Source: Halorientalis pallida
Lineage (GTDB): Archaea > Halobacteriota > Halobacteria > Halobacteriales > Haloarculaceae
NCBI RefSeq assembly: GCF_004118325.1
Contig: NZ_RDFA01000002.1
Coordinates: 253,001-317,000 of the forward strand
DNA length: 64,000 nucleotides
Reading direction: 5' to 3'
The position numbers and the translations under genes were made by a program. The notes beneath the pieces were generated by a model. That model worked only from the letters and a program-made list of their open reading frames with translations, was not told where the DNA came from and ran no database searches. Numbering within the stretch: the stretch's first letter is position 1; each line of letters starts with the position of its first letter. Positions 15,002-24,410 of this stretch are shown piece after piece.

Positions 15002-17203
15002 CTACGGCTTCGGCGGCGGCCCGTCCCAGGCGTCCATGTCACCGTAGAAGTTCAGCATCGCGAACTTCAGCTTCTCGGGAGCGATGTCGATCATCTCCGC
15101 CCGTTCCTCCGGCGGGAACGTCTCCCGCACAGTATAATTGCCCAGTTCCCGCTCTCCGACCTGGGTGTAGCGTTTGTCGACCAGCACGCGCGCGCCGAAG
15201 TCCGTGGGCGAGCGCACCACTCGCCCCAGCGCCTGGCGGGTCTTGCGAACGGTCGGAATCTCGACGGCGTACGCCCACCCCGCGTCCTCCGTGCCCATCC
15301 ACTCGCCGCCGCCGTCGCCGAACGTCTCGTCGTAGGCCTCCTGCACGGCGTCCATCCGGTCGTCCAGGTGCGGGTAGGGCACGCCCACGACGACCACCGT
15401 CCGGGCGTCGCCGTCGTCGAAACTCACGCCTTCCGTGAGCGTACCCCACAGCGAGGTGAACAGGACGCCGTTCTCGCTGTCGGTGAACGCCTCGCGGAGT
15501 TCCGTGGCGCTGGTCGCGGGCTTGTCGAGGAACCACTCGCCGTCGGCCTGGACCCGGTCGTAGTAGCGCTCGGCCTCGCTGTAGCTGGGGAAGAACGCGA
15601 GCGTGTTGCCCGGCGTGAACCTGATGGCATCCTCCAGCGCGTCCGTCACGGTGGCCTGCACTGCGGGGTCGTCGCGCTCACTGGAGAACAGCGCGGGCGC
15701 TTCGACGGCGTAGGTTCGCCGGCGCTCCTCGGGGAACTGCGCGCCGTAGGCCATCGTCTCGGGGTCGTCGAGTCCCAGCACGTCCTCGGTGACCTCGAAG
15801 GGACGCAAGGTCGCGCTCATCAGGACGCTGGCGTGGAGTTCGTCGAACAGCGAGCGGGTCACCTCCTGTGGAATACACCGGTAGAGTTCGGCCCGACCGT
15901 AGACGTCGCCGCCGGCCTCGTCCCGACGGACGCTCACGACCGGGTAGTGGCCCTGCTCGGTCCCCTCGTCCATCCAGGCGGTGACGAACTGGACAGCCTG
16001 GAGGGTCTGACACTCCTGGCGCGTGCTGGCCTCGCCGTTCTTGTAGGCCTCCTCGTACTTCTCGTCCAGGGCGCGGCCGAACTTCAGCGCGGCCTGGAGG
16101 TCCACGTCGTAGCCCGGGCCGGTGTAGGCCTGCAGGAAGTTGATCGTCAGGTCGTCGCGACCGTCCTCGTTGGCGATCGAACAGTCCTCCCAGTTGCCCT
16201 CGATCCGCTCGCGGTCGCCGAAGCCCAGCGCGTCGTCGTAGGTCTCGATCAGCGCCGACCGGAACGCCCGGACGACGTTCATCGCGGCCTCGGCCGCGGG
16301 GTCGTCCTGTTCGGCGAGTTCGTCCAGCGCGCTGTCCAGCGTGTTCTCCGTCAGCGTGCGGGTCGCGTGGTCCCGGGCCGCGTCCTCGACGTTGTGGGCC
16401 TCGTCGAAGACCGTGATCACGTCCTCGGGGTCCCGACCCAGCCACCTGAAGAAGTGCTCGCGGATGCCCGGATCGAGCAGGTGGTGGTAGTTACAGACCA
16501 CCAGATCGACGCCCTCCATCCCCTCTTTGAGGAGTTCGTACCCGCAAAAGCCCTCCATCTCGGCGTACTCGTAGATATCGTCGGGGTCGCGCACGTCCGC
16601 GAACAGCCACTGGTAGAACTCGTCCGTGTTGCCCCGCAGGTTCTGGTAGAAGTAGTCGCAGGTGTTCCCGTTCTCCCGCAGGTCTTCGAGGTCGTCCTCG
16701 ATCCCTTCGAGTTCCTCCAGCACCGCCCCGCGGGCCTCGGCGGCCTCGTCGCTGCCGGCCTGACTGTCCTCGAGGAGCGTCGACTCGCGTTCGTTCAACT
16801 CCGCGAGGTCCTGCTCTTTCTCGACGATCTCGCGGGTGGCGTCTCGCAGGGCCTGACACTCCTCGTAGCCAACGTCGATGTGACACATCGACCCCTTCCC
16901 GCGGAAGACGACCGCGCGGATCGGCTCCTGCTCGGTGATGGCGCGGGCCTCGTGGACGAACTGGCGCATCTGCTGGTGGACGTTCGTCGTGATGACGACC
17001 GTCTTGTCTTCCTCGCGGGCGTACTCCAGGGCCGGCACCAGCGCGGCCAGGGTCTTGCCCGTCCCGGTCGCCCCCTCGAAGAGCACGTCCGATCCCTCGC
17101 CCAGCGCGTCGTAGATGCGGTCCATCGCGTCGCGCTGGTGGTCGTAGGGCTCGTCGTAGGGGAAAAACCGGACGTAGCCGGCTTCGTCTCCGTCGCTCGA
17201 CAC
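15002..17203 (-). CDS. XPD/Rad3-type Fe-S DNA helicase
   Basis: A 733-residue superfamily 2 helicase. Motif I is GATGTGKTLAALV, motif II is the DEAH of VFDEAHNVED, and the C-terminal motif VI is seen as RQALGRVVRSPTDFGARV. Four cysteines between motifs Ia and II (GSMCHID, YEECQAL, NTCDYF and GFCGYE) are spaced as in the 4Fe-4S domain of XPD, with a long acidic coiled insertion between the second and third. It unwinds DNA 5' to 3' in repair in relatives. The start is a GTG at 17203; the open frame continues far upstream as shadow of the lipoprotein gene, which runs divergently. Confidence 0.92.
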   Translation of the reverse strand: MSSDGDEAGYVRFFPYDEPYDHQRDAMDRIYDALGEGSDVLFEGATGTGKTLAALVPALEYAREEDKTVVITTNVHQQMRQFVHEARAITEQEPIRAVVFRGKGSMCHIDVGYEECQALRDATREIVEKEQDLAELNERESTLLEDSQAGSDEAAEARGAVLEELEGIEDDLEDLRENGNTCDYFYQNLRGNTDEFYQWLFADVRDPDDIYEYAEMEGFCGYELLKEGMEGVDLVVCNYHHLLDPGIREHFFRWLGRDPEDVITVFDEAHNVEDAARDHATRTLTENTLDSALDELAEQDDPAAEAAMNVVRAFRSALIETYDDALGFGDRERIEGNWEDCSIANEDGRDDLTINFLQAYTGPGYDVDLQAALKFGRALDEKYEEAYKNGEASTRQECQTLQAVQFVTAWMDEGTEQGHYPVVSVRRDEAGGDVYGRAELYRCIPQEVTRSLFDELHASVLMSATLRPFEVTEDVLGLDDPETMAYGAQFPEERRRTYAVEAPALFSSERDDPAVQATVTDALEDAIRFTPGNTLAFFPSYSEAERYYDRVQADGEWFLDKPATSATELREAFTDSENGVLFTSLWGTLTEGVSFDDGDARTVVVVGVPYPHLDDRMDAVQEAYDETFGDGGGEWMGTEDAGWAYAVEIPTVRKTRQALGRVVRSPTDFGARVLVDKRYTQVGERELGNYTVRETFPPEERAEMIDIAPEKLKFAMLNFYGDMDAWDGPPPKP

Positions 17204-17281
17204 ACTGCCCCCTTGTTCGTTCCCGGACAAAAAGTCTCGCCGTCCACAGCACTGATTTTCCTGTGCTCGTTGTGACAGTCC

Positions 17282-18514
17282 ATGGACCGGAGACTGCTGG
17301 TCGCGTGCTGTCTGTCGCTGGTCGCGCTGGCGGGCTGTTCCGGTGGCGCGGGCGGCCCGACACCGACGGTCGACGACGCGACCCCGACGGCGACACCCAC
17401 GGCCGGTGCGGGCGAACCGACCGAGACGGCGGGTTTGGACCTCTCGGTCGGCGCGGAAATCGAGGCGTCCGCGCTGGTGCGGGCCCACGAGACCGCGCTG
17501 GCGAACGAGAGCTACGTCTTCAGATCGGGGTTCGGACTGCCGTCCGGCGCACGCGAGCGGGCCTCGACGGTCGTCAGGGCCGACGAGGGCCTGTTCGAGA
17601 TCGAACGCTTCCAGTATCACCCGCTCCGCGGCGAGGCCGCGGCGCTGTACGCCCGTGAGGGCCGTGAATACGCCCGGTTCGAGACCGGTCCGGTGACGAA
17701 GACGGTCGCCCAGCCCAACCGGACCGCGGTGCCCACGGGCCGGCAGGCGCTGGTCGGCGTCGAATCGCTGACGGTCACGGAAACGATCCAGCAGGACGGC
17801 GAGCGGCGGTACGTGCTCACCACCGGACTCGAGCACGAGAGCGCGGACCGGGCGCTCCCCTATCGCCGGGCAGTCGTGGACGAGCGCGGCCTGATCCACA
17901 ACTACACGAGCGGGGAGTACGTCCCGCCCGAGAGCGACCGCCCCAGCGAGGGCCTGCTCGTCTCGCGCTGGTTCGACCTCTCGGACGTCGGGGCGACGAC
18001 GGTCGACGAGCCCGACTGGGTGACCGCCCTCCGGACGACCGAATCGGACGGCCCGGAGACGACCGTGGTCGACCACGCGGACCTCGACACGCGCTTTCGC
18101 GTGACGGGCACCGACGTGGAGGCGAGCGTCGAACGCCTCCGCGACGACGCGGTCGTCGGGAGCGACCACGTCGACGAGTCGCGGGCGTCGCCGCTGATCG
18201 ACCTGGATATCGAGGGGCCGGTCACGAACGCGACCGTCAGGGTCGGCTACGACCCCGCCGGACTTCCCGACGGGGCCGAGGAAGGGGGCCTCGCCGTGTT
18301 CGTCTACAACGAGTCACTGCAGACGTACCTGCCGCTGAACACCTCGCTGGACGCGGACGCGAGCGTCGCGGTCGCCAGTCGGGGCCCAGTGGTCAGGTAC
18401 AGCTCCGGCGGCGGGCCGGAACAGACGCTCCGGCCGACGCTCTCCGATCCGACGGCCGACCGGCTCGTGGTCACGGTGATGCACGCGGAAACGTGGTACT
18501 CGGCGTTCCGGTAG
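17282..18514 (+). CDS. Secreted lipoprotein, function unknown
   Basis: A 410-residue protein with a lipoprotein signal: basic MDRR, a hydrophobic stretch and the lipobox LAGC near residue 19, then a Thr/Pro-rich linker. The rest has alternating beta-type sequence with many Glu and Arg (for example VRAHETALANESYVFRSGF), common in large paralogous families of haloarchaeal surface lipoproteins of unknown role. The ATG at 17282 is 78 bases from the divergent helicase start. It ends one base before the convergent CDF transporter. Confidence 0.8.
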   Translation: MDRRLLVACCLSLVALAGCSGGAGGPTPTVDDATPTATPTAGAGEPTETAGLDLSVGAEIEASALVRAHETALANESYVFRSGFGLPSGARERASTVVRADEGLFEIERFQYHPLRGEAAALYAREGREYARFETGPVTKTVAQPNRTAVPTGRQALVGVESLTVTETIQQDGERRYVLTTGLEHESADRALPYRRAVVDERGLIHNYTSGEYVPPESDRPSEGLLVSRWFDLSDVGATTVDEPDWVTALRTTESDGPETTVVDHADLDTRFRVTGTDVEASVERLRDDAVVGSDHVDESRASPLIDLDIEGPVTNATVRVGYDPAGLPDGAEEGGLAVFVYNESLQTYLPLNTSLDADASVAVASRGPVVRYSSGGGPEQTLRPTLSDPTADRLVVTVMHAETWYSAFR

Positions 18515-18515
18515 C

Positions 18516-19472
18516 TCAGTCGACCGGTTCGACGTAGATCCGGTTGGCGTGGGGTTCGGCCTCCCGGATGGCGGCCTCGATGTCGTCGATCACGTCGGGG
18601 CGCACGTCGGCGGTGAGCGAGTCGGCGAAGGCCACCTCGGTGGCGACCATCACCTCACCCGGGCCGAAGTACACGGTTCGAAGGTCGACGATCTCGTCGA
18701 CGCCCTCCCAGCCGGCGACGAGGTCGCGGAGCTTCTGCTCCTCGTCTTTGGGCATGCTCTCGCCGAGCAGGAGCCGTTTGTTCTCCCAGGCCAGCGCGAT
18801 GGCGAAGCCCATCAGCATGAGCCCGATGACGAGCGCCGAAGCCGCGTCGAAGACCGGATTGTCGGTGACTCTGGAGAGGTAGATGCCGAACAGCGCGATG
18901 CCCGCGCCCGCGAGCGCGATGAAGTCCTCGGTGAACGCCGTGAGGGTCGTCACGTCGGAGGTCTTCCGGAACGCTTCGCGGTAGCCGCTCCAGTCGTGGA
19001 CGTCGATCTGTCGTTTGAGTTCCTTGCGGGCCTTGACGAACGCGTAGGTCTCGAAGACGATGGCCCCGATCAGGACGGCGTAGTTGACGTAGACCGGCGG
19101 AAAGGAGAGCGTGATGTCGGTGAACGGGATCGTCGGCTGGCGGGCCGCCTCGTGAGTCCCGTGTACCAGGGCGTCGTAGCCGTGTTTGGCCGACTCCCAG
19201 CCCGCGATGCCGAAGAGGAGGACGGAGACGAGGAAGCTGTAGAAAAACTGTGCCTTCCCGTAGCCGAAGGGGTGGCGACGGTCGGCGTCCTGTGCGCCGT
19301 AGCGAATGCCGATCAGCAGGAACACCTGGTTACCCGTGTCCGAGATGGAGTGATACGTCTCCGACAGCATCGCCGGACTGAGCGTCAGCAGATACCCGAG
19401 GAATTTCAGTATCGCGATCGCCCCGTTGGCGATCAGCGCGGCGACGACGACCCCCTTGCTGTTGCCTGCCAT
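18516..19472 (-). CDS. Cation diffusion facilitator family transporter
   Basis: A 318-residue membrane antiporter exporting divalent cations such as Zn2+, Mn2+ or Fe2+. Six hydrophobic segments fit the family. The metal site in helix 2 is seen in HSISDTGNQ, with the second acidic/His site in the helix 5 region (EDFIALAGAGIALFG). A long loop with His pairs (HGTHEAARQ) lies between helices 3 and 4, and a cytoplasmic C-terminal domain carries the FGPGEVMVATEVAF beta-strand. The precise metal is not predictable. It faces the phosphodiesterase gene divergently over about 105 bases. Confidence 0.92.
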   Translation of the reverse strand: MAGNSKGVVVAALIANGAIAILKFLGYLLTLSPAMLSETYHSISDTGNQVFLLIGIRYGAQDADRRHPFGYGKAQFFYSFLVSVLLFGIAGWESAKHGYDALVHGTHEAARQPTIPFTDITLSFPPVYVNYAVLIGAIVFETYAFVKARKELKRQIDVHDWSGYREAFRKTSDVTTLTAFTEDFIALAGAGIALFGIYLSRVTDNPVFDAASALVIGLMLMGFAIALAWENKRLLLGESMPKDEEQKLRDLVAGWEGVDEIVDLRTVYFGPGEVMVATEVAFADSLTADVRPDVIDDIEAAIREAEPHANRIYVEPVD

Positions 19473-19577
19473 TAGGAGGTGGCTCCCCCGGCAGACCCAA
19501 AGCTGTTCTGGAACCGACCAGTTCGCCCGCCACCGCGATCCGTCGGAGGTTTACCCGGCCCCGTCGTACCCGCGACC

Positions 19578-20081
19578 ATGCTCACTGTCGTCTCCGACAC
19601 GCACAGCCGCGAGGGCCATCGGCTGGCGGGCCGAACCCGCGAGGCCGTCCGCGAGGCCGACGCCGTCGTCCACGCCGGCGACTTCATGACCGAATCGGTC
19701 CTGGACGCCTTCCAGACCGAAGCCGACCGGCTGTACGGCGTCGTCGGCAACAACGACCCGCCGGGTGTCCGCGACCGCCTGCCCGACCAGCGCGTCGTCG
19801 AGCACGAGGGGGTCCGACTGGTCGTCGTCCACGGCCACGAACACACGGACACCGCCCTCTCGCTGTTGGGTCGGCAGGAAGCCGCCGACCTCGTGGTCTT
19901 CGGCCACTCCCACCGGCCCGGCGTCCACGAGGGCGACGGCGTGACACTCCTGAATCCCGGCAGTCACGCCCAGCCACGCCGGTACCGACCGGCTCACGCG
20001 GAACTGGTGCCGGGCGACGACGCAGTCGAGGGCCGACTGGTCGACCCGGACGGCACCGTCTTCGAGGAGTTCACGGTCTGA
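19578..20081 (+). CDS. YfcE/MJ0936-type metallophosphoesterase
   Basis: A 167-residue calcineurin-like phosphoesterase, the minimal form of the family. The metal-binding motifs are all present: SDTHSRE, HAGDFM, GNNDPP, VHGHEH and FGHSHRPG. Small archaeal relatives are phosphodiesterases with activity on model substrates; the natural substrate is unknown. The ATG at 19578 directly precedes the first beta strand (MLTVVSDTH), so the start is secure. It is monocistronic, divergent from the CDF gene; about 200 bases of non-coding sequence follow, with no recognisable feature beyond short G+C palindromes. Confidence 0.93.
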   Translation: MLTVVSDTHSREGHRLAGRTREAVREADAVVHAGDFMTESVLDAFQTEADRLYGVVGNNDPPGVRDRLPDQRVVEHEGVRLVVVHGHEHTDTALSLLGRQEAADLVVFGHSHRPGVHEGDGVTLLNPGSHAQPRRYRPAHAELVPGDDAVEGRLVDPDGTVFEEFTV

Positions 20082-20281
20082 AAGGGCGGGCGCGCCCGAG
20101 ACGGGTTGGAGGGCTTCGGAGACGAGTCAGGTCTCGTGGGGAGGGCCGAAGCGAGCGGGCGCACCGTACGCTACAGACCCCACTTGAAAGTAACCAGCGT
20201 AAGGTCAAACGGTCGTTTTAGCTACGGGCGAAGGCGAGATAGGACGGTCGGGTCACCAACCGAACCGACGACGCGACGGGA

Positions 20282-21112
20282 TCAGTCCGTGAGGTACCAG
20301 ACGCCCGCGACGACGGCCAGCGCAGTCACGCCGCCGAGGAAGAAGAGCAACCCCGGCGGGAGCGAGAGGGCACCGGCCACGGCGTCGCTGGTCCCCGACG
20401 CTGCCGTCTCGGTCGCCGTCCGCGCGGCCTCGGTGGCGGTTTCGACTGTCTCGCTCTCGGGAGTCCCGGGAGCGGGTGCGTCGGGGACGGGCGTTTCAGT
20501 GGCATTGCTACCGCCCACGTCGGCGATCTCCATGCCACCGCCGTCGCCCTCGGTCGAGCGGTACTGCGCGCCCGGCGTCTCCGTCGCGGTCCCGGTATCG
20601 TTGCCGGCGGGCGGGGCGGCTCCCGATCCGGAGCCACCGGACTCCCGACTGCTCGTCGGGGTGAGGAAGCCGCCGTTGCCGACGGCCGCCTGGATCGCGA
20701 GGCTGGCGATCCCGATGATCCCGAGACTGCCGAGAAAGCGCGAGAGAGCGCTCCGCAGGGTTGACTTGTCGTCGTCGTCGCCGCCGGCCATGATGACCAG
20801 CGGGCGGTCGGCGGGAGCGTAGACGTTCATCTCGCGGCCCTTCTCCGAGTAGATCGTGTCGATCACCTCGATCGCACCGGCGTCCTCCAGCTTGTTGAGG
20901 TGGTACTGGACGTTCTGGAGTGAGGTGTCGACCCGCTCTGCGAGGGCGGCGGGCGGGGCGGGTTCGTCGTGGAGTTCCGACAGGACCGAGCGGGCCGTCT
21001 CGGAGGTCAGGGCGGAGAGCACGTCGTCGGCGTCCTCGGAGTCGACGCCGATGACGCGCGGCTCGGCCTCCTCGGCCGCGGACGTGTCGGGTTCGGAGGG
21101 CAGCAGCGACAT
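20282..21112 (-). CDS. ArsR-like winged-helix regulator with C-terminal membrane segments
   Basis: Residues 25-100 form a winged helix-turn-helix (LTSETARSVLSELHDEPAPPAALAERVDTSLQ then QYHLNKLEDAGAIEVIDT) of the ArsR/helix_turn_helix_5 type found in many haloarchaeal regulators. After a basic patch comes one hydrophobic segment (about 128-145), a long Gly/Ser/Pro/Thr linker and a final transmembrane helix (about 250-272) ending VWYLTD. The DNA-binding domain would therefore be tethered to the membrane, with a possible external linker. The signal it senses is unknown. It is 276 residues and monocistronic. Confidence 0.85.
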   Translation of the reverse strand: MSLLPSEPDTSAAEEAEPRVIGVDSEDADDVLSALTSETARSVLSELHDEPAPPAALAERVDTSLQNVQYHLNKLEDAGAIEVIDTIYSEKGREMNVYAPADRPLVIMAGGDDDDKSTLRSALSRFLGSLGIIGIASLAIQAAVGNGGFLTPTSSRESGGSGSGAAPPAGNDTGTATETPGAQYRSTEGDGGGMEIADVGGSNATETPVPDAPAPGTPESETVETATEAARTATETAASGTSDAVAGALSLPPGLLFFLGGVTALAVVAGVWYLTD

Positions 21113-21211
21113 CGTTCACCGGCTATGACAGCAATCGGCATCAACTTTGTTACGTCTTCGCGCTGCTGGCCGAGGAAAAGGGCTTTGCCGTCGCGTGGGC
21201 TACCCCGGGAC

Positions 21212-21340
21212 ATGGCAGACCTCGTACTCTGGGGGATGGTCGCCGTCATGCTGGGCTTCGTCTTCCTCGTGTACCTCTTTTTCCGCCGCACCGCCACGGC
21301 GCTCAGAGAGGGCATGAACGAAGGGAAAGGGAGACGGTAG
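21212..21340 (+). CDS. Small single-pass membrane protein, 42 residues
   Basis: The ORF begins MADLVLWGMVAVMLGFVF and is one transmembrane helix followed by a short basic tail (RRTATALREGMNEGKGRR). It matches in style short haloarchaeal membrane proteins that are often annotated next to unrelated genes. It precedes the aminopeptidase by 65 bases on the same strand. The ATG follows an ACCCCGGGAC leader. Function unknown; the coding call rests on the clean helix-plus-tail layout. Confidence 0.6.
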   Translation: MADLVLWGMVAVMLGFVFLVYLFFRRTATALREGMNEGKGRR

Positions 21341-21405
21341 CCGGACACGCGACCACAACCGCCCCTTTCGAAACCGATTACCGGCGACCGTTCCTCTCCT
21401 GTGAC

Positions 21406-22494
21406 ATGGACCCACGCATCCGCGAACACGCGCAGGTGCTCGCAGACGCCATCGACCTGGACGCCGGCGACAACCTCGTCATCAAGGCCGAACCGGCCGC
21501 CGACGACCTGGTCGTCGCGCTGTACGAACTCGCCGGCGACCGCGGTGCCCACCCCGTCACGCTTCGGACCAACCGGAGCGGCCGCGCCATCCGTGGCTAC
21601 CTCCGCTCGGCCGACCAGGCCGGCGTCGAGTTCGAGACCCCCGACCACGAGCAGGCACTCGTGGAGGAAGCCGACTGCCACGTCGTCATCCGGGCCAACG
21701 AGAACGTCACCGAGATGGACGACGTGGACAGCGACACCACCGCCGAGTACCAGCAGGCTCACAGCCCGATCCTGAACGAACGGCTCTCAGACCGCTGGAC
21801 GCTCACCCAGCACCCCACGCCCGCCAACGCCCAGTTGGCCGAGATGAGCACCGAAGCCTACGAGAACTTCGTCTACGACGCCATCCTGAAAGACTGGGAC
21901 GAACAGCGTGAGTTCCAGGAACACATGGTCGAGATCCTCCAGGACGGCGAGGAAGTCCGCATCGTCTCCGGCGAGACGACCGACGTGACCATGTCCATCG
22001 CTGGTAACCACGCCCTCAACGACACGAACGTCCACAACATCCCCGGCGGCGAGGTGTTCACCGCGCCCGTCGCCGACTCCGTGGAGGGCGAGGTCCTGTT
22101 CGACAAACCGGTCTACCAGAACGGCCGGGAAGTCCTCGGGGCGCGACTGGTCTTCGAGGACGGCGAGGTCGTCGAGTACGACGCCGAGAAGAACGGCGAA
22201 GTGCTGGAATCCATCCTCGAAACCGATCCCGGCGCGAAGCGACTCGGCGAACTCGGCATCGGCATGAACCGCGACATCGACCGGTTCACCTACAACATGC
22301 TGTTCGACGAGAAGATGGGCGACACCGTCCACATGGCCGTCGGCCGCGCCTACGAGGAGACCGTCGGCGAGGACAACACGCAAAACCAGAGCGCCCAGCA
22401 CGTCGACATGATCGTCGACATGAGCGAGGACTCCCGGATCGAGGTCGACGGCGAAGTCGTGCAGGAGGACGGTGTGTTCCGGTTCGAGGAGTAG
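21406..22494 (+). CDS. M29-family aminopeptidase
   Basis: A 362-residue thermophilic-type metallo-aminopeptidase (AmpS/AmpT family, M29) that removes N-terminal residues from peptides in the cytoplasm. The protein shows the family's conserved C-terminal metal-site region: GLGELGIGMN-like (here LGELGIGMNRDID), HMAVGRAYEETVG with His, and SAQHVDMIVDM with His and Asp, plus the earlier SGETTDVTMSIAG strand. Length is typical. It is followed by a long non-coding hairpin cluster and then the convergent srp54 gene. Confidence 0.93.
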   Translation: MDPRIREHAQVLADAIDLDAGDNLVIKAEPAADDLVVALYELAGDRGAHPVTLRTNRSGRAIRGYLRSADQAGVEFETPDHEQALVEEADCHVVIRANENVTEMDDVDSDTTAEYQQAHSPILNERLSDRWTLTQHPTPANAQLAEMSTEAYENFVYDAILKDWDEQREFQEHMVEILQDGEEVRIVSGETTDVTMSIAGNHALNDTNVHNIPGGEVFTAPVADSVEGEVLFDKPVYQNGREVLGARLVFEDGEVVEYDAEKNGEVLESILETDPGAKRLGELGIGMNRDIDRFTYNMLFDEKMGDTVHMAVGRAYEETVGEDNTQNQSAQHVDMIVDMSEDSRIEVDGEVVQEDGVFRFEE

Positions 22495-22500
22495 GGAGAC

Positions 22501-22765
22501 ACGACCAGGGAGTGTCTCCGGAAATCCGAGCGGGGAACGGAGTGACCCGCGAGGAGTAGGGAGGCGCGAACGCAGTGAGCGCCTCAAACCGGCGCGGCGA
22601 GGGACGAGCCGCGCCGGACGGGTTCGAGGAATAGCGGAGAACCGAGCATCCGCGGCGCGGAGTCGTTCGAAAGGCGCGGAGCGCCTTTCGTGATCCCGAG
22701 AGAGCGTTGCTCTCTCGGACGACGCCGCGGTTCACCGGACGCGAGCCGGCGGCTCGCGTCCGGCG
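22501..22765. repeat. Cluster of perfect hairpins between the M29 peptidase and srp54
   Basis: No gene is seen. At least five perfect inverted repeats are packed here: GCGGG/CCCGC around GAACGGAGTGA (22530-22550); GAGGCGC/GCGCCTC around GAACGCAGTGA (22561-22585); GAAAGGCGC/GCGCCTTTC around GGA (about 22670-22690); CCGAGAGAGC/GCTCTCTCGG around GTT; and a 13-bp pair CCGGACGCGAGCC/GGCTCGCGTCCGG around GGC (ending near 22763). The third and fourth are separated by six bases, like the in-frame two-hairpin elements. It lies between two convergent genes. Confidence 0.75.
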
Positions 22766-22773
22766 GTTTTTGT

Positions 22774-22846
22774 ACTAAATTTTTGCAAGGGGGGTTCCCG
22801 CAGCGAGCGACGCGAGCGAGGAAACTCCCCGCAGTAAAAATTTAGT
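22774..22846. repeat. 73-bp element with 11-bp terminal inverted repeats
   Basis: ACTAAATTTTT (22774-22784) and AAAAATTTAGT (22836-22846) are perfect inverted repeats bounding GCAAG...CGCAGT. The right end overlaps the srp54 stop codon. A shorter relative with the same TTTTTGCAAG and GCAGTAAAAA ends is at 62761-62813. It could be a bidirectional terminator for the two convergent genes (T-run on both strands after a G+C-rich stem) or a non-coding mobile repeat. Confidence 0.65.
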
Positions 22847-24254
22847 CGCCGAACGGGCCGCCACCACCGCCCATACCGCCCATGCCGCCGCCGGGGCCGC
22901 CGGGGCCGCCGCCGCCCTGTTGCATCTGTTTCATCATCCGCTCCATGTCGGCGTCGCCCATGCCCTGGAACTGGTTCAAGGTCTTGGCCATCATCTTGTG
23001 CTGTTCGAGCAGTTCCCGGACGCGGTCCTCGCTGGTCCCCGAGCCCTTGGCGATACGTTTGATCTGACTCTGCCCGATGGCGCGGGGGTATTCGAGTTCG
23101 TCGTCGGTCATCGAGTCCATGATGACCTCGAAAGAGCGCATCCGATCCTTGGTCACGTCCATGGCGTTGTCGGGCAACTGGTCCATCAGCCCGCCGCCGA
23201 GGCCGGGGATCATGTCCATGACCTGATCGAGCGGCCCCATGTTGTCCATGGCCTTCATCTGGTGGCGCATGTCCCGGAGGGTGAACTCCCCCTCCATCAG
23301 GTCCTCGGGGTCCCAGTCCTCCTCGTCCTGGGTCTCCTCCATCGCGCGCTCGACGCGCTCGGTCAACTGCTTCAGGTCGCCCATCCCGAGCAGGCGGGAG
23401 ATGAACCCCGAGGGCTCGAACCGCTCGATGTCCTGCACGGTCTCGCCGGTCCCCAGGAAGGCGATCGAGGAGCCGGTCTCGTTGACCGCCGCCAGCGCGC
23501 CCCCACCTTTCGCCGTCCCGTCGAGTTTCGTGATGGCGACGCCGTCGATGCCGATGGCCTCCTCGAACTCGCGGGCCTGGTCCTTGGCGGACTGGCCCAT
23601 CGCGGCGTCGATGACGAGCAGGTTCCGGTCCGGGTTCACCGCGTCGTCGATGCGCTCGATCTGATCGATGAGTTCCTGGTTCAGACCGTCACGACCCGCG
23701 GTGTCGACGATGCGCACGTCGGCCTCCTGGGTTTCCTCCAGGCCGTCCTGGGCGATTGCGACGGGATCGTCCGCGTCGGGGTCGCCGTAGAAGTCGACCT
23801 CGGCGTTGCCGGCCATCTGCTTGGCCTGGTCGTACGCGCCGGGGCGGTCGGTGTCGGTCTGGATGACCGCGGGACGCAGGCCCTTCTTCGAGAACCACCA
23901 CGCCATCTTGGCGGCGGTGGTCGTCTTCCCGGACCCGTAGAGACCGGCGAGCAGGATGGTCTGGTTCTCCAGGGGCAGGTCGGTCGACTCGCCCACGAGG
24001 TCGACCATCTCCTCGTAGACGACCCGGAGCACCCAGTCGCGGGCGGAGGTGCTGCTCGGCGGTTCCTCTTCGAGCGCCCGCTGTTCGATGTTGTCCGACA
24101 GCTCCATCACCAGGCTCGTGTCCACGTCGGCCTGCAACAGCGAGCGCTGGATCTCCTTGACGACGTCCGCCACGTCGTCCTCGTCGATGCGGGATTTCCC
24201 CCGGAGGTCGTCCAGTGTCCCCCGAAGCGAACTCCCCAGATCATCGAGTACCAT
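22842..24254 (-). CDS. srp54: Signal recognition particle 54 kDa protein
   Basis: The GTPase that binds signal sequences on ribosomes and docks at FtsY. The 470-residue protein has the N domain, the G domain with [14 protein letters not shown], the DTAGRDG motif and [13 protein letters not shown], and the Met-rich M domain that binds 7S RNA and signal peptides, ending in an unusual Gly/Met/Pro tail ([15 protein letters not shown]). The stop codon sits inside the repeat at 22774-22846. FtsY is 0.9 kb away on the same strand. No 7S RNA gene is visible in the window. Confidence 0.97.
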   Translation of the reverse strand: MVLDDLGSSLRGTLDDLRGKSRIDEDDVADVVKEIQRSLLQADVDTSLVMELSDNIEQRALEEEPPSSTSARDWVLRVVYEEMVDLVGESTDLPLENQTILLAGLYGSGKTTTAAKMAWWFSKKGLRPAVIQTDTDRPGAYDQAKQMAGNAEVDFYGDPDADDPVAIAQDGLEETQEADVRIVDTAGRDGLNQELIDQIERIDDAVNPDRNLLVIDAAMGQSAKDQAREFEEAIGIDGVAITKLDGTAKGGGALAAVNETGSSIAFLGTGETVQDIERFEPSGFISRLLGMGDLKQLTERVERAMEETQDEEDWDPEDLMEGEFTLRDMRHQMKAMDNMGPLDQVMDMIPGLGGGLMDQLPDNAMDVTKDRMRSFEVIMDSMTDDELEYPRAIGQSQIKRIAKGSGTSEDRVRELLEQHKMMAKTLNQFQGMGDADMERMMKQMQQGGGGPGGPGGGMGGMGGGGGPFGD

Positions 24255-24410
24255 GGTTAGTTACCCGAGGTACGCTATCCAAGCGGTAAAGGCTTTTTCT
24301 GTCGGGGACCGGCGACGCCGCGTGGCCGTAACGGGCTCGTCGACCGCGAGAGAGGCGAAGGACTGTTCGAGCCACCGACACGGGTTTTTACACCACTGCT
24401 CGGAGAGAGC

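Noticed and set aside
17204-18169. Upstream extension of the helicase open frame by about 320 codons
   Set aside because: The extension is antisense to the lipoprotein gene; helicase motifs begin properly after the GTG at 17203.
22501-22765. CRISPR array
   Set aside because: The repeats are hairpins of unequal sequence and spacing, with no constant repeat unit and no cas genes.
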